Positions 10,347-22,145 are shown, numbered from the stretch's first letter. The stretch is 64,000 nt of DNA from Luzula sylvatica (GCA_946800325.1 OX326960.1:50401355-50465354), one strand, 5' to 3'. The notes: generated by a model not told the origin, from the sequence alone. Made by a program: numbers and translations.

Positions 10347-11890
10347 CTAGGGAGATTCAGAAGTGGCGAGAGTAAGGGCCTTATATTCATCCTCTGTGCT
10401 TGAACGAGACACAGTAGGTTGTTTCTTCGAGGACCAAGAGATAAGATTTGGACCAAGGAACACGCAATAACCGGTTGTAGACCGGCGATCATCGGGGCAC
10501 CCAACCCAGTCTGCATCAGAATAGATGTGTAAAGCATGATCCTGTGAACGAGTAATGAGTAAACCATGAGAAATACTGCCTTGAAGATACCGAAGTATTC
10601 TCTTAACCAGATTCCAGTGTGTATCACGAGGAGTGTGCATAAACTGGCTTACTTTGTTGACAGCAAAAGCAATGTCAGGTCTGCTCAAGGTTGCATACTG
10701 CAAACCCCCTACGATGCTTCTATAAAGAGAGGGATCTGTGAGAAGTGTGCCAGTGAATTTGGAGTAAGTATCTGAAGGAGAAATGGGGAGGAAACATGTT
10801 TAGCATTCTTCATATTTGCTCGAAGAAGTAGTTGAGCAACGTAGTGAGATTGAGTTAAAAGTAACCCCTGAGAAGTAGATGCACATTGAATGCCTAAGAA
10901 ATGGTTGATACGACCAAGATCTTTGAGAACAAATTGGCTATGAAGTTGAGTAATAATGGATTGAATATCAGTTGAATTACTGCCAGTGATAAGTATATCA
11001 TCAACATAGATTAGCATGAGGATTAAAGATTTGTCAGTTTTTTTGATGAATAGAGAGGTGTCAGTTCGAGAAGGGTGAAAGCCAAGTTGAATTAAAGAGG
11101 AGCTTAATTTTTGAAACCAGGCGCGAGGGGATTGTTTTAAACCGTATAAAGCTTTCTTTAAAAGAGACACATGATCTGGATGAGTGAGATCAGTGAATCC
11201 TTTAGGTTGTTCCATTCCATGTAGATAGTTTCAAGAAGATCTCCATTCAAGAAGGCATTATCGACATCAATTTGACGAATAACCCAGTTAAAAGAGATGG
11301 CAAGAGATAGCACAAACCGAATCGTAGTAGGTTTGATAACTGGACTGAAAGTTTCTTCGTAATCGATCCCAAATTCCCGAGTGAAACCCTTTGCAACTAA
11401 TCGAGCTTTGAATATGTGAATGGAGCCATCAAGATTTCTTTTGGTTTTATAAATCCACTTGCATTGAATTGGGGTTTTATGAAAAGGTCTTGGAACAAGA
11501 ATCCAGGTGTCATTGTTGATCAGTGCATTGATTTCAGTAGCCATGGCAGAACGCCAGTGATCAAATTTGAGAGCTTGAAGATAGGTAGTTGGTTCAAGAT
11601 CAGAAGATGAAACTGTAGTGGATAAGTATGTTATAAAATCAGGTGTTTGTTTCGGTTTAGAGTGATTGGTTTACTTCGAGTGATCATAGAATGATGAGGA
11701 ATAGTAGAGGTGAGAGATTATGTATGAGGGGGATCAGGAGAGACATTTGTTGTAGTAGTGGAAGAGGGAGGAAGAGTTATTTCACATTGCGGAAGATCTA
11801 CAGTAGAAGGAGGAAGATCTTGTTGTAAAGAGTTTTGAGATGATTGTGGATTATTTGAGTGAGGAGAGGTGGAAGAGGTGAGAATAGGGA
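10347..11890 (-). pseudogene. Ty1/copia reverse transcriptase-RNase H remnant (element B)
   Basis: The minus-strand order is RT then RNase H. RT starts near 11544 (MATEINALINNDTW, then VAKGFTREFGIDYEETFSPV). It continues through LKKALYGLKQSPRAWFQKL, the catalytic YVDD (near 11000) and LKDLGRINHFLGIQ, then RNase H with LQYATLSRPDIAFAVNKV, SDADWVGCPDDRRSTTGYCV and STEDEYKAL. A 5-bp duplication near 11212 (TGGAATGGAA on the minus strand) shifts frame inside YMEQPKGF, and a second shift lies near 10790. Upstream (11545-11890) there is only degraded linker sequence. LTRs, gag and integrase are absent, so this is a truncated dead copy. Confidence 0.88.
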
Positions 11891-11920
11891 TTAAAATAAG
11901 TATATTTAATTATATCTAGT

Positions 11921-12280
11921 ACATGTTGGCTGTTAACTTAATACAAAATTAATAATTCTTCGAATTCATAAATTGGAATAAATTTTACTGAATATTTAAT
12001 TATATCTTTTAATTAGCACGTAAATTAAATGTAATTGTTTGTAATGGAGGATTCGGCAGGTATATTTTGGGGAGAGTGATTTTTTTAAAAAAAGTTAGTA
12101 CTGACACACGTTTGAAAAAAGTTTTTTTTTTATTGCACCCAAATTGTACCTGCCGAATCTTCTATTACAAACAATTACATTTAATTTACGTGCTAATTAA
12201 AAGATACAGTAAAATTTATTCCAATTTATGAATTCGAACCATTATTAATTACGTATTAAGTTAACAGCTAACATGTACTG
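11921..12280. repeat. large inverted repeat (fold-back element)
   Basis: The left arm (11921-12061) and right arm (12147-12280) are near-perfect reverse complements. They share ACATGTT.GCTGTTAACTTAA, TTAGCACGTAAATTAAATG and ATTCGGCAGGTA blocks, around an 85-bp T-rich loop. No flanking duplication was resolved. Confidence 0.85.
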
Positions 12281-12344
12281 CTTATCATTTTAATTGAATA
12301 TACGAACCGAAATTATCCACATTTTATCATAATATTTATATGTT

Positions 12345-12530
12345 CTAATTAGTATATTTAATTAAAATAGTAACCATTACATATTAGCTGCTAACTTAAT
12401 ACATAATTAATATTCGTTCGAATTTTTAAATTTGAATAAATTTTAATGAATATTTAATTATATTTTTTAATTATCACATTAATTAAATATAATAATTCAA
12501 ATAATAGAGAATTCGGCAGGTGCATTTTGG
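12345..12530 (+). repeat. third, diverged copy of the fold-back arm
   Basis: It repeats the left arm in direct orientation (ATTAGCTGCTAACTTAATAC through GAATTCGGCAGGTGCATTTTGG) with several small differences. Confidence 0.7.
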
Positions 12531-12767
12531 AGGGGATTAATTGTTTTTCTTGGATTTGAAAAAAAGACGATGTTTGGTTCATCGCCTGGCGAAGTTTGGT
12601 TCATCGCCTTTGTTTACCCACCTTAATTACTCCCGTAAAAAAAGGCGCTGAATGATAGCTCGCCTGGCGAGGTATGGAACCTCGCAAAAGACATTTTGGG
12701 AATTATGTTCAAAACTTGGTTATTTCGGGTATAAAGTTTTCCAACTTGGTTACTTTGAAAAAATTTC

Positions 12768-12890
12768 CTCCTTATCCTATGTGATATAAATAGGATGTTT
12801 CTCTCTCTCTCTCTAAACAAATTGATTCAGACCAACCTATTGAATTAATAAGTTTAATCCAGAATATTGAGAGTCTTCTTTCATATATCA
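12768..12890 (+). promoter_or_regulatory. LTR-like TATA region
   Basis: TTATCCTATGTGATATAAATAGGATG followed by a CT run (split here: TTATCCTATGTG, ATATAAATAGGAT) closely matches the TATA region of the element D LTR (56230-56260), and both are followed by ATTCAG..CCAGAATATT. This is probably the promoter part of a decayed LTR. I see no gene directly downstream. Confidence 0.45.
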
Positions 12891-13314
12891 AATTCTCCAG
12901 TTTTAAGGAGCGCGCCTTCTTGTAAAAATCAATGTTGAGATGTAATTTGCAGTTTAGTTTAGTTGATGTTTAGAGAAGAAGAGTTAATAATTTGATTCAA
13001 GCTTTTTCATTAATTCTTAAAAAACCGTTACGATTACAAGATTGATCCTCACTATTTATACTAGCTTAACAACTAATTTTAGCCACACAAAGTGTAACTA
13101 ACTCACTTAATCTCATCCATACATTTGGCAAGCACTATCCTAATTACTCTCCTAATTATCAGGAATTTATAACAGAATATATTTAGGATAAAATAGAAAT
13201 AGAAAAGGCCCAACTAAAGTCAGCCCATAGAATAATTCTTTTGTTACAGCCCATGAACCTTTCTTCTTCACTTCAGTTCGTTAAACTAGTTAATCCTTCT
13301 TCTTCAAGTCAGTG
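12891..13314. other. 3' flank of the metallopeptidase gene
   Basis: No coding frame. The stretch 12990-13260 resembles the reverse complement of a copia LTR (long AT-rich text with ACTATTTATACTAG), but no boundary or duplication could be fixed. It probably also holds the 3' UTR and poly(A) site of the minus-strand gene. Confidence 0.3.
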
Positions 13315-16300
13315 CTATCTGTTAACACTTCTGAGTGAAGCATACAAGGGTCTAGACCTTCTGAACCCGAATATATCCTCAATACAATAACTTTCTGGTG
13401 GACTTGGTTCGTCACGGACCTTTTGGTACTCAGAAGAATGGTTGGATCCATAGACTTGCACGCTTAATGTTTTCCTTTTCGGTGCATCGACTTTTATGTA
13501 TTGGTCAAAGAACTCAACGAACTCTTCTTTTTTTAGCTCTCTCAGCACTTCAACCTTTATTTACACAAGGAATAATTAGTAAATGATTACTAAATCAATA
13601 ATTTTGGATCCAATTATGACTTACTTCTGATTCAAATCTATCGAACTTGTGAGCTCCAGATATGATTTCTCCCCAGTAAAACCCTGCTTCTTCCCACAAA
13701 TTCTTGAATTTCTCCAATTTCAAATCAATTAGCGTTTTCACATTACGCTAGTCGAAATTAATAAAAAAAACATACATTGAGGTTAACTATGAAAATATTA
13801 ATACTGTAATTTATAAATTAGAGATAAAAGTTTCAGACCTTGTATTCCTCATCATCCAATTCATATATTTTGCTTTCAAAAGATTTAAGGAAAACATCAA
13901 TTCTACTGTCCAGATGTTCTGGATCCTGAAAATATTGCAAAGTACATGCAAGTTAGTTAGTTAGTTAGTTAGTTAGTAGTTGAGAGAGAGAGAGAGAGAG
14001 AGAACCTTGACGGTAGATTGGATAACAACTTGTACTCCTTTAACACCAGAATCGGACCTGCATTATGTATTAACAGAAAAAAAAAATTCATACAACATAA
14101 TTAATGAATGAATAAATTAATTAATTAACTATATATCGGCATGATACTTCTTTGTACCAAATTACAGGCTACATGAATTAACAAAGTGTACCTTGAACTA
14201 AGACGGGTAATGTAGCCGAGTTGCTCAACCGATCGAAGCTGGTGAAAGGCCGCTTGACTCGTGATAAGCGAAAACAATTGGAGCTTCACATTAAGCAGCG
14301 GTTCGTCTTGATGAATCTGCACAAACACAAACTATATTTCAAGTAGTTTCAAAAAAAAAAAATGATTAAATATATTTTACTTGGATATATTGAATGATTG
14401 CTGAGTTTTCGTCTTTCGAATTTAATCCTTCGGTACGATAAAATCCCTTCGAACCGCTCTCGAGCATCACGGTTCTTGCCGACAAATATTGAGACGGAAA
14501 CAGAGGTTTGAACATTGAATTTTCTCTTTCAAATAGTATTTCCTCCACATCCTTCACTATTGACTCGGCTTCCTTCACTTCGATATTCCCTAAATAACGA
14601 GAAATATTATGATGAGTAAATTAAATTTTCATATGGCGTGTTTAATGGGGAGTTAAATTAATGAACCTGCGACGAAACATTCTAAGACGGTTCTTGAGAG
14701 GAGATAAGGGGCAAAAATGGAAAGACGATCTGCATCGAGATCCGTGAGCGCCTCGAGATTCTCACCATAAGGCCATTGTTTCTCATATAGCATCATGTTG
14801 AGGTAGTAGGAAGCTTGGCCACATGGCTGCATGAACTTATAGTTTTCATAATTCTTCAAGTTTGTTTCCTATATTATCACAATGGATCGTTGGATTTCGA
14901 AATGTTAGTTCTTGAGTTTATCTACATTTGCGTGTGTGTGGGTGGGGTGGGTGTGTGAACCAATGTACCTTGAAAACAGCAAAGCGATTTGGTTTAACTT
15001 GAAAATGTGCGATTTGGTCCATTATGGCATCGATTAAGAGTCTCATCTTGTGATTATAACCCATCACAGAGACCTAATTAACATAAATTTAAGTAATGTT
15101 AGTGATTTCTTTGAAACAAAATTTAAATTTCGAGATTTGGCAATAGTATAATGCTAATTAATGTATAACCTGAAACCCTGTTGTAGTGTGGCTAATCCCG
15201 TAAGATAGACTCGCTATTTGAGCATCATATGCTAAAAATAGTAATAATAATAATTAGCTCAAACATATTATACATGCATGTGAACTTATTAGCCTAAGTC
15301 AAGTGCTAAGTAATTACTAACCATAATCATTCAAATAATCGATTAATAATGTGACGAAAAGGCTGGTAAGAACTCTGGCTTCGGCGGATTGATTTGCCAT
15401 TGGGCAGTGAAAATCAATCACTACATATCCTTTTGGAAGTAAGTATTTTGTATCGGGCTTGTGCCATAAAGTTGAATATTTTGATTTCCTTATTATTGTT
15501 GGAAATGTCACCTATTATTTACCGAGAAATATTGCATTAATTATATCATTTCACCTATTATTATGGAATTAGGTGTTACCTCTTCTTGTGGAGTATGAAT
15601 AGTGAAATCACTGGGAATGAAAATGTTAGGTTTAGGGAGATGCAAATCTTCATTAGGAGAATTATCCTTCCATTGCTAAATAAAAATAAAATAAAATAAA
15701 ATAATCAAACTATAAGTTGTTAGTTGTTACTCAACTAAAATATGCATGATTGTAATATTTGGGAAAATTTGAAGTATATTGCAAAGAGTGGTGATAGACA
15801 TCCCCCTTAGAATTTCCTAGCACAATTGATGTGTTGGCAAGAACATTAAATTTGACTCAATGGATCGATTCACCATTTATCACATGTGAAACGTATGAAA
15901 TTTAATTAAAATATAATAAAATAAATAAGTTATGTTTAACACCTAGTAAACCTAAGATGTAAATTTGCTATTATTAAACGTATTAAATGTTTCTTTGCCA
16001 ACACATCAAGTGTTCTGGGGGATTTTAGAGGGGACAAGTATAATTTTTCATTGCGAACCTGTATAATTTCGGGAGTGGTATTTTCCACGCTATATTGCGT
16101 TCCATACCATGGTTCGGTTAAATTGAATGATCCTTCAAATTTCTTAGATTTCCAGAATATTCTAGGAACATAAATAATAATACATCTTTTTAATAAAAAA
16201 TAATAATCATAAAATATGGAGACATCAGATTTAATATCGTTAATTAATGATTTACCTGATTTTATCTGGAGATAATTCATCTAATATCTTCTGAATAAGA

Positions 16301-19300
16301 CTCGCATCAAATCTCATCGTTAAACAACCACCGCCTAACCATTCTTCCGGTGGATAAACCTAATTTATGCACATAAACCTAGTTAGTGTTATGTTAGAGC
16401 AAATGTTAAAAATATCACGAGTCACGACGTCTAATTATTTTGCAATGTAATTTATTAAACGTAACATCATAAATTATATAACAGAAATTATTGTTTTATC
16501 GATTAAAGTTTAAAGATAGACTTACAGGCATAAATCCATTAACGTAGAGAACAAATCTAAGTGGCTGCATTTTATCCTGATAATGAAACTCGGGCTCATT
16601 CATTTCAACAATCTAAACAATAAAAAAACATCAAGTTAATTTAATTATATCACAAACCAATTTAATTTACCAACCCCCTTATTTTTGAGCAATTTTTATG
16701 CAATTTTCTCATGCCACCTCATCACAACTCATGCCACATTATCACAATTATTTTCACCATTAGATTATGATATGTGACAATATATGAACCATAGATTAAT
16801 TTTTGTTTTTGTGTGATTATGTTTTATTTGTAGATATTTATATGTCCCTTATTTTACACATAATTTTAAGGAATTTTAGAAGGCCACATCATCTTACACT
16901 GATGACGTGTCAAAATATTATTTGTTAGATTCATGTTGAACCAATTGGATTTGATTTTGAATTTTTTCACAATATGTTACATGATTAATTGTGAATACAA
17001 ATAGAATTTGAAGAGTTTAAATATCTAACATTAATAAATTAATACATAATATCATAAATACATCAAATATTGTTAGTATTTTCATAATATAATTAAAAAA
17101 ATTAAGAAATATATTCGTTTGAATTTTTTCTTTATTTTGAGATCCATATTATCATATATTTAATATTTTTCTCTAACTTAAAATTATGAAAATAATTATG
17201 TAAAAAAACATTTAAAAATAAATGTAATTACATTAATGACTTGTGAGCCTAATAATAATTATTTTTAAAACCATAATTGATAAAAATTGCACATACTACT
17301 AAGTATGTTATTATCATATATTCAATATTTTTCTCCAACATAATATTATGAAAATAATTATGTAAAAAAAAAAATATATATATATATATATATATGCATT
17401 AACTTATAATCCAAATTATTATTATTTTTAAACATGTAATTGAAAAAAATTGCACGTCCTAATAATAATAATTATTTTTAAAACAATTATGTTATATTTG
17501 TATTTTTACTTAAAAACAATTTCATGTTAATCTCTAAAAAAAAATAATGAAATATATTTATTTACTAAACACAAATAATTTCTTTAACTTATATAATATT
17601 TTTCAATAATAAACATGAAACATAAAAATTATCAGACACAACTATTTTTTTAAAATTTTTTACAATGTTATCTTATTATTCTTAATTTTAGATAATAAAA
17701 TTTAGAATATCATATCATATAATTTTGATTTTTGTTTATGTCCACGCATGTTGTTTTATTATTTTATAGTAACATTTATTCTTTTTTGTATATGTTGTAT
17801 TAAAATACTAAATAAATATTTCGCAATGTGTCATATACAAAAATAATATAATAATTTTGTCATAATCAAACTTCCTTTAATCAATATGATATTTATTTTT
17901 ATAAAGTCTTATATTTGATCTCGAAAAATCATAACTATATATTATGTGTATGGTAAACCAAATGAAACAAAACCGCCGCGAAACGCCGGTAATCTCCTAG
18001 TAGAATATAACAATTAAAAAAAATACCTCGTTAAATATCCATTCAGGGATGCCAGATTCCTTCAATAGAGTGATGTACTTAAACACTATCCCAACAATAT
18101 CCTCCATATGATCTGCAAATTGCAATACCGTAAATTTATTTATTTATTAATTATAAAAATAAGTAATGATTAAGAGAGAAAATTAACCGTGTCCTTCATC
18201 TGTTAAACGCATGCCTACAGTAAAGAAAGAATATTCGTGGCTATCTGGGCCTTCGCCAGCATACAAACTCATGACCCATCCTGATTAAATATTATCAACA
18301 CTCATAAAATATTTACTCGAGAAAAATAATTAATTTATGAAGGAAGAATTAATTCGAGTACCTAATTGCTTTAAAACGAAAAAGATGGAGCCCTCGCCTT
18401 CGTGACCAATAAGACGGGAGAGATAACCTGCAGGGGATTCTTTGTAATGTTGAATGCCAGGTGTTATCGGCCAAACAATTTCCAAGTAGTCTCCTTCTAC
18501 TATTGGTAGCATTTTAACAAGAATCTAACAAAAAAAATTAATTAATTATACAAATCAAAAGTCTTTTAATTAAATAATATATTATTTATTTATTTATTTA
18601 TACCTGGAGATTTTCGTCTTTGCAAGGGTTGCCAGGGCACTTGAAGATTGATTTTTGAGTGTTCTCAACATCAGAAAATAATCGTTCTACCAAACTTTGT
18701 AAACTATCCAGGCTTTCTGAAAATAAAAAGTTAATATGTTAATTTGTTTATTTTTAATTTATTTAGCGTATGAATATATGGTACCGTTTGAATACACCAC
18801 GAGGTGCATTAAATTGGCAGAGTAATGTTCTTTATAAAATTTAACAAGTTCCTCTCTTATATCTATTCCTTTCTCTTTAGGTCCAGTTTCCAATGTCTCC
18901 AAGCTTCCTAAGATTGTTTTTAAAAGAAATATATTCGGATCTCTTAAGAACCAGAAATGATACATACCACACTTTTTTTCCCAAGAATTGATCACGAATT
19001 GCCACGTGGCAGCCAGCTATTGGCTGCAGCTAAAGTGGTGGAAAGCTGCAGCCAATAGCTGGCTGCCACGTGGCAATTCGTGGTCAATTCGTGGGAAAAA
19101 AGTATGGTCTGTATCATTACTCCTTAAGAACTAAGCATAGTGAAAATCGAATTATTTTATTAAAATAATAATTATTATTATATGAAGTTTGGAGTTGTTA
19201 TTTTACTTACCAGTGGTGAATTTATGGTATGGGTGATCTTTCGAAGAAAGATGTTTTTGAAGCTGGTAATAAAATAAAACAACTTTAGAAATCTGAAATA

Positions 19301-20966
19301 ATTTTAGTAAAACTCGGGGTTACTTATGAAAAGTTTCTACTTAAGTACCTGATACAGACGAGATCCATCAGACAACAAGTTCTTTTTGTGCTCTACATAC
19401 ATATTTTGAAAGAAGAAACCGTGAGCGTATTATTTTTTACAAAATTGCAAAAAGGCCCCTACACTAGCCGAAATTACAAAATAGACTGTCTATTCCTCGA
19501 TAAATCAACAAATAACTCTTCCTATTTTTTTCCTTCTTATTGGTTTTAAAGAAAAAAAAAGGAGGGGTTTTTTATATTTTGAATAATCAAGGGTCTTTTA
19601 TGCAAATTTTCAACGATGTAGTTCTTTTTTGCAATTTCAATTTTTTTTTATTAATATGGAAAATAAATATGATTGCATTTACTTACCGGAGTCGACTGCA
19701 TTTATTTCTCTACTGACTGCATCAGCAGACATCAATGGCTTAACAAAAAATTGCGCAAATCTGCAATTATAATAATAATAATAATAATAATACCAAAAAT
19801 ATGAAATTCTAGAATGAAAGTAAATGTCAATAGTTTTTACTAATTGTTCAGGTTTACGAAAGGAAAGGAATATTACCGATCCAATGCTTCTTCGAAACTG
19901 TCAATATTGACATGGAAATAAAAACGGGTTCTTTCACTACCAGTGGTAGCATTAGCGGAACCACCATGCTGAAAAAAGTTAAATCCAAATTAAGAGTTTT
20001 GGTAATTAAAAAGCATGATATTTATTTATCATATTAGAATAAGCTAGAATTTGAACCTGACTAATGAAGTTTAAATAGCTATTTTCCTCTGGATATTTCT
20101 CGCTGGCGTAAAACAACATGTGCTCTGTATTGAACAACAAATCGCAGGAAATTTTATATGATGTATATTTGGATGTATTTTTAGGAAATATCTAGGGGAA
20201 AAATAATTTTGTGAGAACAAGTTATTTCTCATTAGAGAATGGTTTGTCTTTTTATTTAATGTTTACTGGTACGCTGCCAACAATATTTTGTACTACGAAG
20301 ATAAAAGTTCAGTTACCAGTTATTTATAAATGTACAGTTTTACTCAAACATGTTTAAGCCCTTGGTTAAGAAATGGACTTAAATACAATTTATTAAAAAG
20401 TATGGGCCTAAGTGTGAATTTACCTAAAAAATGGGCCAAGCCGCTGATTCCATCTGGGTCGCTGAAGGCTCCCACTGATACTTCCATCACAGCTGCAGCC
20501 TGTTCATAAAACCAAACGAATTTTTCTTTCATAATAATTCATAAATTTAAGATTTTAAAGTTCAAATAAAATTCTACTTCTCTCCATTTCGCAAATAATT
20601 ATCAAAGGTTAGGTACATTCGAATATGCTTGACTTTTGAAAACGGAGAGTATTTTGTCATCAAATTCTCAGTAGAACAAGATTTAATTTGGTCAAACAGA
20701 CGATTTTCATGTGGATGAATTCTTAGTCACGTAATGGATGAAGGAATCATGATATCGACCCAAATATGAACTTCAATTTCACGAATTCAATGAAGAATTT
20801 AAAAAATTCAAACTAGTGAATGAATTTTGCTAGAGAGAGAGAGAACCTTATCAATGTCGGCATCGCTGATCAGCATAGCATCCAAGGAATTCGGAAGGAT
20901 GATTCTCCGATACTCTTTTGTGTCATTACGAGGCCTGATGAACTCCACATTTGGCACCGTCGCCAT
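13315..20966 (-). CDS. insulin-degrading-enzyme-like zinc metallopeptidase (M16), 26 exons
   Basis: Cleaves peptides inside a closed chamber made of two M16 halves. Exons, first to last: 20847-20966, 20424-20499, 20057-20124, 19877-19968, 19687-19760, 19349-19392, 19211-19262, 18785-18907, 18604-18716, 18362-18524, 18188-18280, 18027-18112, 16526-16612, 16256-16359, 16059-16161, 15580-15675, 15322-15511, 15170-15231, 14969-15073, 14667-14868, 14381-14589, 14192-14316, 14006-14057, 13839-13925, 13625-13747, 13315-13554. All introns are GT-AG and phases join to 962 codons (Arabidopsis homologues are about 970). The inverted zinc motif is H63-F-L-E66-H67, with the third ligand E144 in AVDSEHKKN, exactly 76 residues on. 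FHQLRSVEQLGY (R782, Y789) matches the substrate-contact pair of the C-terminal half. It ends SVNR, with no peroxisomal PTS1. The start is the first ATG, followed by the family opening (EFIRPRNDTKEYRRIILPNS). Several transposons sit in introns but none in exons. Confidence 0.95.
15786..16049. mobile_element. Mutator-type MITE in intron 15 of the metallopeptidase gene
   Basis: The inverted ends hold GACATCCCCCTTAG..TTGATGTGTTGGC against its complement GCCAACACATCAAG..GGGGGATTTTAGAGGGGAC. Near-identical flanks ATTGCAAA (15778-15785) and ATTGCGAA (16050-16057) are probably the target duplication. The right flank abuts the donor GT of intron 15. The same family occurs at 54235-54477. Confidence 0.7.
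16613..18026. other. intron 12 of the metallopeptidase gene, 1.4 kb, repeat-filled
   Basis: By far the longest intron and extremely AT-rich. A block of about 150 bp (17148-17300) recurs at about 17320-17480, with a (TA)n tract near 17378-17394. A Helitron 3' end lies at its right side (17973-18000). No coding content. Confidence 0.7.
17973..18000 (+). mobile_element. Helitron 3' terminus in intron 12
   Basis: Hairpin CCGCCGCGAAACGCCGG (17973-17989) followed 7 nt later by CTAG (17997-18000) and a host T, as expected for Helitron termini. The 5' TC end was not located within the intron. Confidence 0.6.
18952..19122. mobile_element. Mutator-type hairpin MITE, 171 bp, in intron 7
   Basis: Almost the whole element is one inverted repeat of about 75-bp arms around AAAGTGGTGGAA. 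An exact 9-bp duplication CTTAAGAAC flanks it (18943-18951, 19123-19131). Each arm holds the palindrome TGCCACGTGGCA, a G-box core. The left end lies 43 nt from the splice acceptor of exon 8. Confidence 0.93.
19430..19650. mobile_element. possible small TIR element in intron 5
   Basis: AAATTGCAAAAAGGCCCCTACA at the left and TGTAGTTCTTTTTTGCAATTT at the right (each given in part) are imperfect inverted repeats about 200 bp apart. No target duplication was resolved. Confidence 0.35.
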
Positions 20967-21088
20967 TTCTCTCTTCTCTCTGTAAGATTTTCTACTTTCT
21001 TTCTCTCTTCTCTCTGTAAGGTTTTCTGTTTCTTTTCTTGAAGAACACTTCGTCTCCACCAATGGAATATTCAACATTCTTTGAGATC

Positions 21089-21098
21089 TATATATAAA
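21089..21098 (-). promoter_or_regulatory. TATA box of the metallopeptidase gene
   Basis: On the minus strand TTTATATATAG lies about 125 nt upstream of the start codon, followed by a CT/AG-rich 5' leader (20970-21050). Spacing suits a plant TATA promoter. Not tested otherwise. Confidence 0.55.
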
Positions 21099-21126
21099 GA
21101 CTTTGATCAACCAGACGACAACCTCT

Positions 21127-21512
21127 CATGCTCTCGTTCACTTATTCTAATCCAATTTGTCCTAATTAATATATAAAAGATCGTCGTCACTTTTCACATT
21201 CGGTAAACGACAGTTTGTCATAATTAATATTTTTATTCTTCTCCCTATTTTTTCTCACATATTGACGATACGAGCAACTAATCTCCTACTTAATTAACAC
21301 AAAAATATTCAATTAACAATTAATAATTATTAATGATTAATTCATATGTATCTTAATTTTTATAATAATTAATTATTAATCGAGTGTTTTTTTTTGTAGT
21401 AATTTGGAAATCACTAATTCTCCAAATCAAGAATGTGTGCCGAAATATGGGGGTCACAGTAAAAAAGGCTCTTTTTTATATATCACATCAATTGAAGATT
21501 AAAATGACCGAC
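21127..21512. other. intergenic, upstream of the metallopeptidase gene
   Basis: AT-rich, no frame or repeat boundary recognised. Confidence 0.5.
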
Positions 21513-22145
21513 TTAAACGAACAGTCTTCCACTCAGGTTCTTTTTGTTTTTTAGTTAGAAGCCCGTAGGCAATTTCGCTTACAATTTTGAAGTCCACATT
21601 TACCTACTAAATAGAAGCTTTAAAAATAAATAAACAAACAGTCGCCTTTTTGTATTGCTCATTTTTTTTTTTTTTTTTTTTGAGTAAATTCGGAGAGGGC
21701 TCAAAGTCCCCCTTCCAAACACAATCTCCTTTTTTTTATATTTTTTTATTACAAACTCGCAGGTCACACACTCTATTCACTCATTTAACATTTAATCTAT
21801 AATTCAGTGTCTCCGTCGGGAATCGAACCCCACACCTCTCGCTCCCTAGCCAAGAGGTGTGACCAACTAGGCTAACTCTAGTTGGCGTATTGCTCATTTT
21901 GAAGAAACTTATCTACAATTTATCTCCCTTTAAATTGGGAATGCTTTCTTGCTTTCACCAAATGCCACATGTTTGATTCTTGATCCTTGATTTTTACACA
22001 TAAATTACATCATGACCATTCTTTATGAATTTTTCATGTTTGATTCTTGATCCTTGATTTTTACACATAAATTGCATCATGACCATTCATTATGAGTTTT
22101 TGGCATAATTGACTTTGAAGTCCACCTATTATAATTTTATTGTTG
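21513..22145. repeat. segmental duplication, copy 1 (with SINE insertion)
   Basis: From AACGAACAGTCTTCCACTC to CCACCTATTATAATTTTAT it matches 23238-23625 almost base for base, apart from the SINE at 21666-21886, which copy 2 lacks. It includes the start of a Helitron-like unit (TCTCCCTTTAAATTGGG, 21923) and two tandem copies of a block around GTTTGATTCTTGA.CCTTG. Confidence 0.9.
21666..21886 (-). mobile_element. tRNA-derived SINE, about 221 bp
   Basis: On the minus strand the 5' end carries a box A (TAGCCTAGTTGG, 21863-21874) and a box B (GGTTCGATTCC, 21819-21829) spaced as in a tRNA-type Pol III promoter. The 3' end is a long A tract (T run 21662-21681). The 14-bp target duplication GTATTGCTCATTTT is exact (21652-21665, 21887-21900). 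The empty site is present at about 23372-23388. Confidence 0.92.

Noticed and set aside
10315..10372. VDEACVEHIEAREIQKWRE as a gene fragment
   Set aside because: About 25 residues when joined across the MITE; too short to separate from chance without a database search.
9793..10375. Frames rich in RFGSV/FGLFGSV as a protein
   Set aside because: Translation of TTCGGTTCGGTT repeats in a hAT MITE with exact ends and target duplication.
21805..21886. A tRNA gene
   Set aside because: Box A and box B are present but there is no cloverleaf closure. The A tail and 14-bp duplication identify a SINE.
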